A stretch of 34,295 nt of DNA, from assembly GCA_020723345.1 (NCBI GenBank), contig DYJA01000067.1:1-34295 (forward strand). The letters are read 5' to 3'. This DNA is from Candidatus Aquidulcis sp. (GTDB lineage: Bacteria; Chloroflexota; Anaerolineae; UBA4142). Below are positions 1-10,189 of this stretch, one piece after another. The stretch's first letter is position 1, and each line of letters opens with the position of its first letter. The translations under genes were made by a program, and so were the position numbers. The notes below the pieces were generated by a model. The model was not told where the DNA came from. It searched no databases and saw nothing but the letters and a program-made list of their open reading frames with translations.

Positions 1-76
1 TGATTATTCAGTTAACCAAGGATTTCTGAGTCTCCGGAGTTTCCGAGAGAACTCGCGCCAAGAAGGGAGGTGAACG

Positions 77-328
77 ATGTATCTCTTTCAACGCCGCGCC
101 CCGCGCGCGCGGAGCGCGGTCGAAATTCAGGAAAAGCGCTTTGGCTATTTCCCCAAGGTCTTTCGCTGGCGCGGCAAACGATATGAGGTGCAAGCCGTCG
201 AACGCTGCTGGAACGCGACGCGCCGCGCGCCGCAGTTGTGTTTTCGCGTGCGCTGTCGCGAGGGGTTGTTCGACCTGTATCAAAACGTGCGCGATAACAC
301 TTGGCGGCTGGTGCCGCTTCACGCCTAA
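77..328 (+). CDS. Small basic protein, DUF6504-like
   Basis: This is an 83-residue basic protein. The start is well supported by a long Shine-Dalgarno sequence (GGGAGGTGA at 65-73) just before the ATG. The pattern of FRWRGKRYEV near residue 35, then a Trp, then FRVRC and a DLYQN..TWRL ending resembles the DUF6504 group of small beta-rich proteins common in Actinobacteria and Chloroflexi. The function of that family is unknown. There are no membrane segments or export signals. The gene stands alone and ends 12 bp before a strong bidirectional hairpin shared with the convergent gene downstream. The family assignment rests on recalled pattern only. Confidence 0.7.
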   Translation: MYLFQRRAPRARSAVEIQEKRFGYFPKVFRWRGKRYEVQAVERCWNATRRAPQLCFRVRCREGLFDLYQNVRDNTWRLVPLHA

Positions 329-340
329 AGCGTACATAGC

Positions 341-370
341 AAAACGTAACCCGCGTGGGTTACGTTTTGT
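341..370. terminator. Bidirectional intrinsic terminator
   Basis: AAAACGTAACCC (341-352), loop GCGT and GGGTTACGTTTT (357-368) form a perfect 12-bp stem with A/T tracts on both sides. It sits between the convergent genes ending at 328 and 373, so it can stop transcription from either side. Confidence 0.9.
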
Positions 371-372
371 TT

Positions 373-735
373 TTACGATTCGTGCTTGGCGTGCTTTTCC
401 AATTTCGCGCGCTGTTTCTCTTCGTACACCTGCCGCGCTTTATCCGGCAGCACCCGCCCTACATAGCGCGAACGCGTGCGCCCGTTTTCTTTCCAATAGG
501 CGTACCAGTACGGACCGTGCGGGCAACGCGTGCAGTTCGCTTTGCCGCAGCGCACCGTCTCGTACCGAAAAGTGATCGAACCAAAAGTCTGCTCGGCGTG
601 GACGGCGGGACGCGGCAGACTGGCGCGGCGTTCCTGCGCGACGCGGTGCAATCGCTCGTCGATCTCGCGCAACTGCTCGATCTCTTTTTCGCTTAGATTA
701 GTTAATGGGCTGGGCGATTTCTTTTTGCGCGGCAT
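373..735 (-). CDS. DUF6788-like protein with Cys motif
   Basis: This small basic protein (120 aa from the chosen start) begins with a Lys-rich and coiled segment. It then carries RCGKANCTRCPHGPYWYAYW around residue 66, followed by GRTRSRYVG and a charged helical tail. The Cys cluster plus HGPYWYxYW is what I recall of the DUF6788 family, often encoded near mobile elements and of unknown function; the cysteines could bind zinc. I chose the ATG at 735, preceded by GGTGGA, over the ATG at 747, which has no ribosome binding site. A strong promoter lies at 818-846, giving a leader of about 75 nt that includes a short hairpin (761-773). Confidence 0.6.
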   Translation of the reverse strand: MPRKKKSPSPLTNLSEKEIEQLREIDERLHRVAQERRASLPRPAVHAEQTFGSITFRYETVRCGKANCTRCPHGPYWYAYWKENGRTRSRYVGRVLPDKARQVYEEKQRAKLEKHAKHES

Positions 736-817
736 CCGGTCCACCATGGAGTCAGCCGACGAGACCGGGTCTCAACGGCAGCGTTCGCGCCCCAAAGCCA
801 GGGTTTGAACTGTCTAT

Positions 818-846
818 ATTATACCACGCGTTACCTAAGAGGTCAA
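818..846 (-). promoter_or_regulatory. Sigma-70 promoter for the DUF6788-like gene
   Basis: On the minus strand TTGACC (841-846) is followed by a 17-nt spacer and TATAAT (818-823), preceded by TGG as in an extended -10. Predicted transcription starts near 811. Confidence 0.8.
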
Positions 847-866
847 GTGTGTGTCGCCAGCCATCC

Positions 867-1448
867 CTACTCAAAAATCTCGCGAACCGCCGCCGCGAAT
901 CCCGGCAGCGCCTCGCCGCCGTCTAACGTGTCGTTGAGCGTCAACACGCGAACCTGATCGAGCGAACGATAGACTGTGATCGTTTGGGTACGCGGATGAA
1001 CGATCCAAACCAGCTGCGTACCTGCTTGGAGGTATTCGACGATCTTGGTGTCTATTTCTTCGACTGTATCGTCCGGCGATACGACTTCGACTGCCAGATC
1101 CGGCGCGCCATCGAAAAATCCTTGCCGCCGCGTTTGCTGTGCCACGCGTGCCGCGGTAACGAACGCAGCATCCGGCGCGCGGACGGTATCAGGATTGCGC
1201 GAGAGGATAAACCCCGTTTCAGCAATGTACGCTTTTCCGAGTCTATGTTCTCGAACAAAATTGTGCAGCGCGGCAAAGATATTGCCGGCAACATCTCCAT
1301 GCTCGTGTCCTGCTGGCGGCATTGTGATGATTTCTCCTTTCACCAATTCGACATGCGCGTCGCGCTGCGGCATCCGTTCCAATTCAGCGGCTGTCACAAG
1401 TGACACGATTACATTGGCGGCTTGATCGGGCATAGTTCGAACGACCAT
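867..1448 (-). CDS. Uma2-family putative endonuclease (DUF820)
   Basis: This 193-residue protein has the Uma2/DUF820 (PF05685) layout, a PD-(D/E)XK nuclease-like fold. It shows ELVKGEIITMPP near residue 35, then the HGDVAGN motif, RAPDAAFV, LAVEVVSPDDT with the acidic catalytic-type residues, KIVEYLQAGTQLVWIV, and a C-terminal beta segment. The physiological role of these proteins is unknown; they are expanded in Cyanobacteria and Chloroflexi. I chose the ATG at 1448 because GAGG lies six bases upstream and an extended -10 promoter (1474-1482) lies just behind it. The longer reading frame to 1541 would run through the pgk terminator and is rejected. It is transcribed separately from pgk. Confidence 0.85.
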   Translation of the reverse strand: MVVRTMPDQAANVIVSLVTAAELERMPQRDAHVELVKGEIITMPPAGHEHGDVAGNIFAALHNFVREHRLGKAYIAETGFILSRNPDTVRAPDAAFVTAARVAQQTRRQGFFDGAPDLAVEVVSPDDTVEEIDTKIVEYLQAGTQLVWIVHPRTQTITVYRSLDQVRVLTLNDTLDGGEALPGFAAAVREIFE

Positions 1449-1473
1449 CACATACCTCGCTTTCCCTGCTCCT

Positions 1474-1482
1474 ATTATACCA
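1474..1482 (-). promoter_or_regulatory. Extended -10 promoter of the Uma2 gene
   Basis: On the minus strand TGGTATAAT is present, with TATAAT at 1474-1479. No good -35 hexamer is seen at 17 bp. The position just after the pgk terminator supports a separate transcript. Confidence 0.6.
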
Positions 1483-1491
1483 CACGCCGGC

Positions 1492-1528
1492 AAAAAAGAC
1501 TTCCGAAGTTTCCAAAACTTCGGAAGTC
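1492..1528 (-). terminator. Intrinsic terminator after pgk
   Basis: GACTTCCGAAGTTT (1498-1511) pairs perfectly with 1515-1528 around a 3-nt loop. The A-run at 1492-1497 becomes a T-tract on the minus strand. It ends the gap-pgk transcript. Confidence 0.9.
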
Positions 1529-1535
1529 TGCTCCT

Positions 1536-1563
1536 GTTCACTGTTCACTGTTTACTGCTCACT
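1536..1563. repeat. Heptamer tandem repeat at the pgk stop codon
   Basis: Four consecutive 7-nt units read GTTCACT, GTTCACT, GTTTACT and GCTCACT. They abut the pgk stop codon (1565-1567) and sit between it and the terminator. There is no inverted arm here. Confidence 0.85.
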
Positions 1564-1564
1564 G

Positions 1565-2740
1565 TCACTTGTCGTTCAACGCCGCGACGCCCGGCAAAAT
1601 CTTACCTTCCAGAAATTCGAGCGATGCGCCGCCGCCGGTCGAGACGTGCGTCATTTGCTTCGCGACGCCGGCTTTTTTCACCGCGCTCGCGCTGTCGCCG
1701 CCGCCGATCACAGTCGTCGCGCCGCTCGTCGCGAGCAGTTTCGCGATCGCGAACGTGCCTTCCGCGAATTTCGGCATTTCGAACACGCCCATCGGTCCGT
1801 TCCACACGACGAGTTTCGCGCCTTGGAGCGCGCCGCTGAAGAGCGCGACCGATTGGGGTCCGATGTCCATGATGCGCCAGCCCGCCGGAACCTTGTCCGC
1901 GTCCACGACCTGGTTCGCGGCTTCCGCTTCGAACTTGTCCGCGATCACCGCATCGACCGGCAAAAGGAGTTTGCCGCCAGCGTTCGCGATAATCTTCCTC
2001 GCGGTCTCAATCGAACCCGGCTCGACGAGACTGTCTTGCATCGCGTACCCCTTCGCCGCAAGGAACGTGTTTGCCATGCCGCCGCCGATGATCAACTTGT
2101 CGCATTTCGTCAGCAGATTTTCGATCACCGCGATCTTGTCGCTGATCTTCGCGCCGCCGAGAATCGCGATGTACGGTCGTTCGGGATTCAGCGTCGCGCG
2201 GCTCAGGTATTCGAGCTCGACGCCCATCAAAAAGCCGGAAACGGCGGGCAGGAATTTCGCCACGCCTTCCGTGCTCGCGTGCGCGCGATGCGCCGAGCCG
2301 AACGCGTCGTTGACGTACACCTGTCCGAGCGCGGCGAGTTGCTTGGCAAACCCAGGATCGTTTTTCTCTTCTTCCTTGTGAAAGCGCACGTTTTCCAGCA
2401 TCAGCACTTGGCTCGGTTGCAGCGCGCTCGCCAACGCTTCGACCGCGGGCCCGATGCAATCGGGCGCCATCTGCACCGGTTTGTTGAGCAATTTGCTCAA
2501 CGCTTCGGCGGCGGGTTTCAAACTGAATTCGGATTCAAAGCCCGCGCCTTTCGGACGACCCAGGTGGCTCATCACAATCAACGCCGCGCCTTGATCGAGC
2601 ACGTACTGAATCGTCGGCAGCGCGGCGCGGATGCGCTTGTCGTCGGTCACGACGCCCTTGTCCATCGGCACGTTGAAATCGACGCGCATCAAAACGCGCT
2701 TGCCTTTGAGATTGATGTCTTTGACGGTTTTCTTGTTCAT
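1565..2740 (-). CDS. pgk: Phosphoglycerate kinase
   Basis: The protein transfers phosphate between 1,3-bisphosphoglycerate and ADP in cytosolic glycolysis or gluconeogenesis. It is 391 residues long, normal for bacterial PGK. The family signature MRVDFNVP is at residues 18-25. Further landmarks are SHLGRPKG, the hinge-region [17 protein letters not shown], the nucleotide-binding GGGDSASAV and STGGGASLE near the C-terminus. The start is ambiguous: GTG at 2746 or ATG at 2740. Neither has a convincing ribosome binding site, because a heptamer repeat occupies the gap before it; I favour the ATG, which gives the usual N-terminus. It lies 85 bp after gap in the same direction and should be co-transcribed with it. 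Confidence 0.97.
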   Translation of the reverse strand: MNKKTVKDINLKGKRVLMRVDFNVPMDKGVVTDDKRIRAALPTIQYVLDQGAALIVMSHLGRPKGAGFESEFSLKPAAEALSKLLNKPVQMAPDCIGPAVEALASALQPSQVLMLENVRFHKEEEKNDPGFAKQLAALGQVYVNDAFGSAHRAHASTEGVAKFLPAVSGFLMGVELEYLSRATLNPERPYIAILGGAKISDKIAVIENLLTKCDKLIIGGGMANTFLAAKGYAMQDSLVEPGSIETARKIIANAGGKLLLPVDAVIADKFEAEAANQVVDADKVPAGWRIMDIGPQSVALFSGALQGAKLVVWNGPMGVFEMPKFAEGTFAIAKLLATSGATTVIGGGDSASAVKKAGVAKQMTHVSTGGGASLEFLEGKILPGVAALNDK

Positions 2741-2749
2741 AGTCACACC

Positions 2750-2821
2750 CAGTTTTCAGTTTTCAGTTTTCAGTATCCAGCGCGCGAACACTGAATACTG
2801 AATACCAAATACTGGATACTG
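2750..2821. repeat. Intercistronic heptamer inverted repeat (gap-pgk)
   Basis: Three CAGTTTT units and one CAGTATC occupy 2750-2777. CAGTATCCAG (2771-2780) pairs perfectly with CTGGATACTG (2812-2821), and ACTGAATACTGAATAC lies between. The element fills the gap from the gap stop codon to just before the pgk start. It belongs to the same CAGTRTT family as the elements at 13402 and 21210. Confidence 0.9.
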
Positions 2822-2824
2822 TTT

Positions 2825-3835
2825 TTACAGTTTGCTTGCGACGATGGCGGTGAGATCGGCAACGCGGCAAGCGTAACCCCACTCGTTGTCGTACCACGCG
2901 ACCACTTTGACCAGGTTGCCGAGGACGAGCGTGTCCATCGCGCTAAAGACCGAGGAGAAGGTCGTGCCGCGCAGATCCGTCGAAACGAGCGGTTCGTCGG
3001 TCACATCGAGAATGCCTTTCATCGCGCCCTGGGCGTACTCGAGCATCGCCGCGCGGATGTCGTCCTTCGACGCTTCCTTGTTTAGAATCGCGGTAAAGTC
3101 CACGACCGAGACAGTGGGCGTCGGCACGCGGAACGCCATGCCGCCGAATTTGCCTTTCAGTTCGGGAATGACGAGTCCGACGGCTTTGGCTGCGCCGGTT
3201 TCGGACGGAACGATGTTTTGCGCCGCCGCGCGCGCATCGCGCAAATCTTTCGCGCCCACATCTTGCAGCTTCTGCGAGTTGGTGTACGCGTGCACCGTCG
3301 TCAGCAAGCCCTTTTCGATGCCGAACCTGTCGTTCAGCACTTTGGCGACCGGCGCGAGACCGTTCGTCGTGCAAGATGCGTTCGAGATCACGTGATGCTT
3401 GGCGGGATCGTACTTGTCGCCGTTCACGCCCAGCACGACGGTGATGTCTTCGTTCTTGCCGGGCGCGGTGATGATCACTTTTTTCGCGCCGCCGGAAGTG
3501 ATGTGCCCGCGCGATTTCGTCGCGTCCGCGAACAAGCCGGTCGCTTCGAGGACGATGTCCACGCCCAGCGCGCCCCATTTGATCGCGTTCAAATCTTTTT
3601 CGGCGGAAACTTTGATCGGCTTGCCGTCAACGACGAGGTTGCCGTCTTTGACCGACACGTCGCTCTTGAACGCGCCGTACGTCGAATCGTACTTGAGCAA
3701 ATGCGCGTTGATCGCCGGATCGAAGAGGTCGTTGATCGCGACGACTTGCACTTTGTCCGCCACGCGCTCTTGGATCGTTCGGAGCACCAAGCGTCCGATG
3801 CGACCAAACCCGTTGATGCCTACTTTAACTGTCAT
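2825..3835 (-). CDS. gap: Glyceraldehyde-3-phosphate dehydrogenase
   Basis: This is the phosphorylating GAPDH of glycolysis. At 336 residues it is full length. The NAD-binding start reads [12 protein letters not shown]; Asp36 in the INDL segment fits a preference for NAD. The catalytic Cys155 lies in NASCTTN, with the partner His182 in TVHAYT. The C-terminal [11 protein letters not shown] is present. A clear Shine-Dalgarno AGGAGGA (minus strand, 3842-3848) sits six bases before the ATG. It is followed by pgk, the common gap-pgk pair, and preceded 31 bp upstream by yvcK in the same direction. A TATAAT at 3909-3914 within the end of yvcK could give an internal promoter, but no matching -35 was found. 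Confidence 0.98.
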   Translation of the reverse strand: MTVKVGINGFGRIGRLVLRTIQERVADKVQVVAINDLFDPAINAHLLKYDSTYGAFKSDVSVKDGNLVVDGKPIKVSAEKDLNAIKWGALGVDIVLEATGLFADATKSRGHITSGGAKKVIITAPGKNEDITVVLGVNGDKYDPAKHHVISNASCTTNGLAPVAKVLNDRFGIEKGLLTTVHAYTNSQKLQDVGAKDLRDARAAAQNIVPSETGAAKAVGLVIPELKGKFGGMAFRVPTPTVSVVDFTAILNKEASKDDIRAAMLEYAQGAMKGILDVTDEPLVSTDLRGTTFSSVFSAMDTLVLGNLVKVVAWYDNEWGYACRVADLTAIVASKL

Positions 3836-3866
3836 GGGAATTCCTCCTATGTGAGTTGTTTCAATT

Positions 3867-5207
3867 TCACGGATTACGAATCACGCCATTGTGTTGCGCG
3901 TTCCGTGCATTATACCAATCCAAAATTACTCGCGCCAGTTTCGCGGGATCGTGCCGCCACGGCATTCTTTCATCCACAATGTCCGCGAAAACAATCGCGT
4001 ACGCGCGCGCTGGCTCGCTGCCCGCACGTACCATCTTGCTCGGCGAATCCTCCGGGAAATTCACGCGATAATTGTCGTTCGCGAAAACGTGCGAAAAGAT
4101 GTCTTTGCCGACGTGCTGCTCGAGCGCGGCGAAATGATCTTGCGCCGAAAAATCGTCGGTCTCGCCCGGCTGCGTCGCGATGTTGCAGACGTACACTTTC
4201 GGCGCGTTCGACGCGCGCAGCGCGTTCTGAATGTCTTGCACCAACAAATTCGGCAGGACGCTGGTGTACAGACTGCCGGGTCCCGCGATAATCAGATCCG
4301 CGTCGAGAATCGCGCGCACCGCGTCGGGATACGCGGGCGCGTGTTCCGGTTCCAGATACACGCGCTCGATGCGCGTCAGCGTGCCGCGATGCGTAATTTC
4401 CGATTCGCCCGCGACGCGTTCCCAGTCCGGGTTGCGCGTCTCGGCGTACAGCGTCACGTTGCGTAACGTCGACGGCAGAATTTGTCCGCGCACCGCGAGC
4501 ACGCGCGACGATTCGCGCAGCGCGCGCTCGAAACTGCCGGTGATCCCCGCCATCGCGACGATCAACAGATTGCCGAACGAGTGCCCTTCCAAACCGGACC
4601 CGCTGCCGAAGCGGTACTGCAACAACGACGTCATCAGCGGCTCCGAGTCCGCGAGCGCGGCGATGCACTGTCGAAAATCGCCGGGCGGCAGCACGCCCAA
4701 TTCGCGTCGCAGGCGTCCGGAACTGCCGCCGTCATCGGCGACGGTCACAATCGCGGTGAGGTGATCGGTATGTTCTTTCAATCCGCGCAGCAGCGTCGAA
4801 AGTCCGGTGCCGCCGCCGAGCGCGACAATCTTCGGTCCCTTTCTGCGGACGCGCTTGCGATATAAAAGTTCGACCAGGTTGGTGTCTTCCGTCGCGAATG
4901 CGGAGACGAGCGACTTGCTCAGTTGAGTGATGGCGATCACGACCATCGCGACGCCGACAACGCCGAAGAGGAGACCGCGCACGCCACGGTCGAGAAACTG
5001 GAGAGTGAGATAGTAGAAAATTTCCGGAAGGGCTGCGGCGCGATAAATGCTGACGAGAATGTACGCAAATCCCAACGCGAGAACTGTGATGCCAAGCAAT
5101 AGCAAGACCAGCCAGCGTTTGACTCCCAGCCCAATGTAAAACCATTTCCAATTTAACCGATTTACAAGCCATGCTTGTAGATCGCGCGGGCTGATCATAC
5201 CATTCAT
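3867..5207 (-). CDS. yvcK: YvcK/CofD-like protein with N-terminal membrane anchor
   Basis: This is a homologue of YvcK (also called GlmR), a UDP-sugar-binding regulator needed in Firmicutes for growth on gluconeogenic carbon and for wall precursor supply. From the ATG at 5207 it has 446 residues. Two hydrophobic segments (about 31-54 and 78-95) precede the soluble domain, which starts with the nucleotide-binding GGGTGLS at 131-137, then [43 protein letters not shown] and [11 protein letters not shown]. subtilis YvcK lacks such an anchor, so this is the longer membrane-bound form known in other phyla. A promoter at 5241-5269 lies inside the longer reading frame to 5306, ruling that start out. 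It leads into gap and pgk. Confidence 0.9.
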   Translation of the reverse strand: MNGMISPRDLQAWLVNRLNWKWFYIGLGVKRWLVLLLLGITVLALGFAYILVSIYRAAALPEIFYYLTLQFLDRGVRGLLFGVVGVAMVVIAITQLSKSLVSAFATEDTNLVELLYRKRVRRKGPKIVALGGGTGLSTLLRGLKEHTDHLTAIVTVADDGGSSGRLRRELGVLPPGDFRQCIAALADSEPLMTSLLQYRFGSGSGLEGHSFGNLLIVAMAGITGSFERALRESSRVLAVRGQILPSTLRNVTLYAETRNPDWERVAGESEITHRGTLTRIERVYLEPEHAPAYPDAVRAILDADLIIAGPGSLYTSVLPNLLVQDIQNALRASNAPKVYVCNIATQPGETDDFSAQDHFAALEQHVGKDIFSHVFANDNYRVNFPEDSPSKMVRAGSEPARAYAIVFADIVDERMPWRHDPAKLARVILDWYNARNAQHNGVIRNP

Positions 5208-5240
5208 AGGTGCGATTCTCTTGCGCCCTCTCTGTATGCC

Positions 5241-5269
5241 ATTATAACCAAAGCGGGGAAATACGTCAA
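5241..5269 (-). promoter_or_regulatory. Sigma-70 promoter for yvcK (gap-pgk)
   Basis: On the minus strand TTGACG (5264-5269) is followed by a 17-nt spacer and TATAAT (5241-5246). The start of transcription would be near 5234, about 27 nt before the chosen yvcK ATG. Confidence 0.85.
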
Positions 5270-5270
5270 A

Positions 5271-5407
5271 GAAGGAAGGAGAAGGCAAAGAAGGCAGAGA
5301 GGGCAAGAGATGGCAGAGATGGCGCAGAAGGCGCGCGTTCTCTCCTGCCTTCGATGTCTTCTCTGCCTTCTTCGCCCTCTACGCCCTCTCAAGCCATCTT
5401 CCCCCCT
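5271..5407. repeat. Nine-nucleotide purine/pyrimidine inverted repeat
   Basis: A purine-rich arm (5271-5335) is built of 9-nt units such as GAAGGCAAA, GAAGGCAGA and GATGGCAGA. It is followed by a pyrimidine-rich arm (5338-5407) of complementary units such as CTGCCTTCT, TCGCCCTCT and ACGCCCTCT. It sits between the divergent yvcK and rpoC promoters. Read in frame it gives a low-complexity PSLPSLPS stretch that is not protein. The same vocabulary recurs at 20155-20301 and, weaker, at 12181-12244. Confidence 0.85.
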
Positions 5408-5430
5408 CTGTACTTCTTATCCAACCCGGT

Positions 5431-5458
5431 TTGACAATTCATTTTCAGTGAATATAAT
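5431..5458 (+). promoter_or_regulatory. Consensus sigma-70 promoter for rpoC
   Basis: TTGACA (5431-5436), a 16-nt spacer and TATAAT (5453-5458) match the consensus at all twelve positions. It predicts an rpoC leader of about 240 nt. Confidence 0.85.
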
Positions 5459-5464
5459 GATGGC

Positions 5465-5687
5465 GACAATGCCCTGCCACTTGCGGTCAAGTGACCGTCC
5501 AGCCACGGCAGGCAGCAGGAGCCGATTTGCGAACGAACTCAGGCGTCAGCGTTCGTACCCCCGGAAACTCCAACTCGTGCCGCGCTCTTCCCGGCGCATC
5601 CGCACGTCCTCTCTTGGCGTCCCACACCCCCCTTTGTTTTGAAACCGCCGTGATCGCGTCACGCAACACGCAACACGCAACACGTGA
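5465..5687 (+). promoter_or_regulatory. Structured 5' leader of rpoC
   Basis: Between promoter and start codon there is no credible ORF. CCTGCC (5473-5478) can pair with GGCAGG (5507-5512), enclosing a second hairpin CGGTCA-AG-TGACCG (5484-5497). The leader ends with three CACGCAA units and CACGTGA (5660-5687), a heptamer repeat lying just before the ribosome binding site. No known riboswitch or ribosomal-protein leader was recognised. Confidence 0.45.
5660..5687. repeat. Heptamer repeat before the rpoC ribosome binding site
   Basis: CACGCAA occurs three times in register (5660-5680), followed by CACGTGA. The same AACACGC vocabulary is used at 26378-26426. Confidence 0.85.
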
Positions 5688-5707
5688 TTCGCGCTCCCGG
5701 AGGCGAC

Positions 5708-8700
5708 ATGGAAATTAGAGACCTGAGCGCCGTGCGCGTCAGTCTGGCATCGCCGGAGCAAATCCGTGCGTGGTCGTACGGCGAAGTGCTGAAACCCGAG
5801 ACGTACAACTATCGCCGGTTGCGTCCCGAACGCGACGGTTTGTTCGACGAGCGAATTTTTGGTCCGACGCGCGACTGGGAATGTTATTGCGGCAAGTACA
5901 AGAAACAACGTTATAAAGGACACGTGTGCGACAAGTGCGGCGTCGAGGTTGCGCCCGCGCGCGTCCGTCGCGAGCGGATGGGACACATCGAACTCGCCGC
6001 GCCGGTCGCGCACGTGTGGTACACGCGGCGCGTGCCGTCGTACGTCGCGCTACTGCTCGACGTGACGCGGCGCAATCTGGATCGCGTGTTGTATTTCGCG
6101 CAATTCATGATCACGCACGTCGACGAAGGCGCGCGGCAGCGCGCGCTGCATCGTTTGGAAGAAGAGCTCGCGCGCAAGATCGAACGCGAGACAAAATCGC
6201 TTCAGGACAAAATTGACAGCACGGAACTTGATTATGAAGACGCGCTAGAAAAACTCGAAAAGAAAACTGACGCCGCGCTCGCGAAATTGGAAGAGCAACT
6301 GAACGCGGCGACCGACGAGATCATGGGCGCGGGCAAAATGGTCGAGCGCAAGTTGGAAGAGCCGGGGCGCGTGGTGCGCCAAGCCATCGTGTTTGAACCG
6401 ACGAGCGAAACGGTGATCGAAGCCGGGGAAGAAATCGCGCCGAAACACAAAAAGCAACTGCGCGAGATCGTCGCGGCGCGGATCGCGCAAGCGGAGAAAG
6501 AGATTCGCGCCAAGCAACGCGACAAAAAACTACTCGGGCAAGCCGAACGCGATCGAAAGAAACACGCGTGCGCGGAACAAATTGCCGGGCTCAAAACTCA
6601 GCGCGAGGATAAAGTGGTCGCGCTGCAAGCCGCGTACGCGCCGCGCTTTGACGAACTGCAAAGTATCCAGGTCAAGGAATTTTTGAACGAGCAGCGCTTT
6701 CGCGAATTGAACGAAAAGTGGGGCAGCGTGTTCAAAGCGACGATGGGCGCGGAAGCGGTGCGCGAACTCCTCGCGCGGATCAATCTCGATCACATGGCGC
6801 GCGATCTCCGGCGCGAGATTCGCGCGACGCGCTCCAAGCAGGTGCGGAAGAAAGCGATCAAGCAATTGCGCGTCGTCGAAGCGTTACGCAAAGCGAACAA
6901 TCGTCCCGAATGGATGATCCTCACCGTCTTGCCGGTCATCCCGCCCGACTTGCGCCCGATGGTGCAACTCGACGGCGGACGTTTCGCGACATCGGATCTG
7001 AACGACTTGTATCGCCGCGTCATCAATCGCAACAATCGCTTGCGTCGCCTGCTCGAACTTGGCGCGCCCGAAGTGATCGTCAACAACGAAAAGCGCATGT
7101 TGCAAGAATCGGTCGACTCGCTGATCGACAATTCGCAAAAAGGCAAAGCGGTCTCGACGCACGGTCAGCGCAAATTGAAATCACTTTCCGATTTGCTCAA
7201 AGGCAAACAAGGTCGCTTTCGCCGCAACCTGCTCGGCAAGCGCGTCGATTATTCCGGGCGTTCCGTGATCGTCGTCGGTCCGCATCTGAAATTGCACCAA
7301 TGCGGTTTGCCCAAAGGGATGGCGCTCGAACTCTTCAAGCCGTTCGTGATGCGGAAACTGGTGGAATACAATTACGCGCACAATATCCGCAGCGCAAAGC
7401 GACTCGTGGATCGCAGTTCGTCCGAAGTCTGGGATGTCCTCGAAGAGATCATCAAGGATCATCCCGTGCTGTTGAACCGCGCGCCGACGCTGCATCGCCT
7501 CGGCATTCAAGCGTTCGAAGTAATTCTCGTCGAAGGGAGCGCGATCCAAATTCATCCGCTCGTCTGCGCGGCGTTCAACGCGGATTTCGACGGCGATCAG
7601 ATGGCGGTTCACGTGCCGCTCTCGCCAGCCGCCAAAGAAGAAGCGCGCGAGTTGATGCTCGCGTCGCACAACTTGCTCAAGCCCGCGTCCGGCGAGCCGA
7701 TTGTCGAGCCGACCAAAGACATGGTGCTCGGCGTGTTCTATCTGACGATGGACAAGCCCGGCGAACGCGGCGAAGGCAAAGTGTTTTATTCGCCGGACGA
7801 AGTCGCGCTCGCGTACGACCTGGGTCACGTCGGGATGCACGCCAAGATCAAACTCGCGCTCGACGGCGCGCTACGCGGCGCGCGCGGCGCGAAAAAGTTG
7901 ATCGACACGACGGTGGGGCGCGTGCTATTCAACGAAATTCTGCCGCCCGAAATGCGCTTTGTGAACGACACGCTCGACAAGAAAAAACTCAAGGAACTCG
8001 TCGCGGGCGTGTACGCGCAACTCGGTCCTGCGGGCACCGCCGAAATCGTGGACCAGGTGAAAGAGATCGGTTTCAAATACGCGACGCGCAGCGGACTCAC
8101 CATCGCGATTGACGACATCACCGTGCCCGCCGAAAAGGAAACGATCCTGCAACGCGTCGCCGCGCGCGTCAACGATGTCGAACAACAATTTCGCAAGGGC
8201 TTGATCACGGAAGAAGAACAGTACGTCAAGACCGTCGAGTTGTGGACGGAGGCGACCGAGCGCGTGACCGAAGCGGTCGCGCAAGCGATGCGCGAAGCGT
8301 CGCCGATCCGCGTGATGGCGAACTCGGGCGCGACAAAAGGCGGCTTTCAACCGATTCGCCAACTCGCGGGGATGCGCGGCTTGATGGCGGATCCGGCGGG
8401 GCGCATCATCGCGCTGCCGATCAAATCGAATTTTCGCGAGGGGCTGACCGCGCTCGAATATTTCATTTCGACGCACGGCGCGCGCAAAGGACTTGCCGAT
8501 ACCGCGTTGCGAACCGCGAATGCCGGCTATCTGACGCGCCGCCTCGTCGACGTCGCGCAAGAAGTGATCATCACGGAAGAGGATTGCGGCACGAATGACG
8601 GCGTGTGGATCGACGCGGAGAGTAAAGAACGGACAGGCGAGACGTTCGCCGAACGCGTCGTCGGGCGCGTGGCAGCGTCCGCGCTCGCGCATCCCAAAAC

Positions 8701-10186
8701 CGGCGAAGTGATCGTGCCCGCCGGTGAAATCATTACGGAAGACGCGTGGAAAATCGCGGAGAAAGTACAAGTCCGCAAGGCGCGCGTCCGCAGTCCGTTG
8801 ACGTGCGGCTCGCGGCACGGCTTGTGCGCGAAATGCTACGGGCGCGACCTCGCGCGCGGCGGCTTGATCCGGATGGGCGAAGCGGTCGGCATCATCGCGG
8901 CGCAATCCATCGGCGAACCGGGGACGCAGTTGACGCTCCGCACGTTTCACACCGGCGGCGTCGCCGGAGTCGAAGACATTACGCACGGTCTGCCGCGCGT
9001 CGAAGAAGTGTTCGAAGCGCGCGATCCGAAAGGCGAAGCGTTAATCGCGGAAGCCGATGGCACGGTGCGCGTCGTCAACGCCGATGGCGCGCGCGTTCTG
9101 AAGATCGTTTCGAGTCACGTCCAGCGCGATACGTACGAGATTCCGGCGCGTACCCGAGTCGTCGTGAAGGATGGCGAAAAAATCGAGGCGGGCGCGGTGA
9201 TCGCGCGCAGCCACAAAGACGGAAACGAAATCGTCGCGGCAAAAGGCGGTGAAGTCATTCGCGAAAACGGACACGTCGTCATCCGGTATCATCAGAAAGA
9301 CGAGCACGTGTCCGAACTTGCGCCGACCGCGCGGCTGCGCGTCGAAGATGGGCAAAAAGTGCGCGCGGGCGATCAACTTACCGAAGGCGCGCTCAACCCG
9401 CATCGCCTGCTCGCGATCCTGGGTCGCGAAGCCGCGCAGATGTACCTGCTCGAACAGGTGCAGAGCGTTTATCGTTCGCAAGGCGTCAACATTCACGACA
9501 AGCACATCGAAATGATCTTGCGCCAAATGTTTCGGATGGTGCGCGTCAAATCGACCGGCGACACCGATTTGCTGCCGGGGCAGTTGGTGGATCGGCTCGC
9601 GTTCGAAGACGTCAACAATCGCGTGACGGAACGCGGCGGCGTGACGGCGACCGCGCAGCCGGTTTTGCTCGGCGTGACGAAAGCGTCGCTCAACACCGAA
9701 TCGTTTCTCAGCGCGTCGAGTTTTCAGCACACGATCAACGTGCTGTCGGAGGCGGCGATTGCCGGGCGGCGCGACGATCTGTACGGCTTGAAAGAAAACG
9801 TCATTATCGGCAAATTGATTCCGGCGGGCACCGGCTTTCGCGCGCGCAAAGCCGCCGATCTGGCTGACGTGGCTGGCACAAAAGGTCGGCGCGGACATCG
9901 TTTGAACGAAGACATCCGGCTCGAAGATGAAGAACTCGCCGAGGCGGAAGAATTCGAAGCGCTGCTGGTCGCGCGGAATGGGAGAGCCATCGAAGCGGAA
10001 GAGGAAATCGCAGAGGCAAACGAACCGCGCGACGGAATCGCAAGCCAAGATGAAGCGGTCATAGAAGAGCAAGACGCGGAGATCGCGAAAGAACCAGTGG
10101 AAGCGGAAGAGGAAACGGAAAACCTTGCGCCGGAAGAAAGCGACGACGAAGACTGGGATTCGGACGAGGACGAAGAAGACGAGTGA
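5708..10186 (+). CDS. rpoC: DNA-directed RNA polymerase subunit beta'
   Basis: This is the largest core subunit of RNA polymerase, 1,492 residues from the ATG at 5708 (GGAGG at 5698-5702); the GTG 24 bases upstream has no such site. The N-terminal zinc site is C59/C61/C74/C77. A charged coiled-coil insertion spans about 150-330. Then come the [22 protein letters not shown] region, the catalytic NADFDGDQM with Asp626/628/630 that hold magnesium, and the second zinc site C960/C1033/C1040/C1043. The trigger-loop/bridge region [18 protein letters not shown] is uninterrupted. The last 90 or so residues (from about 1404) are an acidic, low-complexity tail rich in Glu and Asp. rpoB, its usual partner, is not adjacent. 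A strong terminator follows. Confidence 0.98.
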   Translation: MEIRDLSAVRVSLASPEQIRAWSYGEVLKPETYNYRRLRPERDGLFDERIFGPTRDWECYCGKYKKQRYKGHVCDKCGVEVAPARVRRERMGHIELAAPVAHVWYTRRVPSYVALLLDVTRRNLDRVLYFAQFMITHVDEGARQRALHRLEEELARKIERETKSLQDKIDSTELDYEDALEKLEKKTDAALAKLEEQLNAATDEIMGAGKMVERKLEEPGRVVRQAIVFEPTSETVIEAGEEIAPKHKKQLREIVAARIAQAEKEIRAKQRDKKLLGQAERDRKKHACAEQIAGLKTQREDKVVALQAAYAPRFDELQSIQVKEFLNEQRFRELNEKWGSVFKATMGAEAVRELLARINLDHMARDLRREIRATRSKQVRKKAIKQLRVVEALRKANNRPEWMILTVLPVIPPDLRPMVQLDGGRFATSDLNDLYRRVINRNNRLRRLLELGAPEVIVNNEKRMLQESVDSLIDNSQKGKAVSTHGQRKLKSLSDLLKGKQGRFRRNLLGKRVDYSGRSVIVVGPHLKLHQCGLPKGMALELFKPFVMRKLVEYNYAHNIRSAKRLVDRSSSEVWDVLEEIIKDHPVLLNRAPTLHRLGIQAFEVILVEGSAIQIHPLVCAAFNADFDGDQMAVHVPLSPAAKEEARELMLASHNLLKPASGEPIVEPTKDMVLGVFYLTMDKPGERGEGKVFYSPDEVALAYDLGHVGMHAKIKLALDGALRGARGAKKLIDTTVGRVLFNEILPPEMRFVNDTLDKKKLKELVAGVYAQLGPAGTAEIVDQVKEIGFKYATRSGLTIAIDDITVPAEKETILQRVAARVNDVEQQFRKGLITEEEQYVKTVELWTEATERVTEAVAQAMREASPIRVMANSGATKGGFQPIRQLAGMRGLMADPAGRIIALPIKSNFREGLTALEYFISTHGARKGLADTALRTANAGYLTRRLVDVAQEVIITEEDCGTNDGVWIDAESKERTGETFAERVVGRVAASALAHPKTGEVIVPAGEIITEDAWKIAEKVQVRKARVRSPLTCGSRHGLCAKCYGRDLARGGLIRMGEAVGIIAAQSIGEPGTQLTLRTFHTGGVAGVEDITHGLPRVEEVFEARDPKGEALIAEADGTVRVVNADGARVLKIVSSHVQRDTYEIPARTRVVVKDGEKIEAGAVIARSHKDGNEIVAAKGGEVIRENGHVVIRYHQKDEHVSELAPTARLRVEDGQKVRAGDQLTEGALNPHRLLAILGREAAQMYLLEQVQSVYRSQGVNIHDKHIEMILRQMFRMVRVKSTGDTDLLPGQLVDRLAFEDVNNRVTERGGVTATAQPVLLGVTKASLNTESFLSASSFQHTINVLSEAAIAGRRDDLYGLKENVIIGKLIPAGTGFRARKAADLADVAGTKGRRGHRLNEDIRLEDEELAEAEEFEALLVARNGRAIEAEEEIAEANEPRDGIASQDEAVIEEQDAEIAKEPVEAEEETENLAPEESDDEDWDSDEDEEDE

Positions 10187-10189
10187 AGC

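Noticed and set aside
3218-4291. Long plus-strand open frame opposite gap and yvcK
   Set aside because: It is antisense to two clearly coding genes, rich in Arg and low in family-like features. The high GC content keeps shadow frames open. The same applies to frames at 12257-13447, 24889-26070 and 30497-32332.
5684-5707. GTG start for rpoC eight codons upstream
   Set aside because: It lies upstream of the Shine-Dalgarno GGAGG (5698-5702) and overlaps the heptamer repeat. The ATG at 5708 gives the standard beta' N-terminus.
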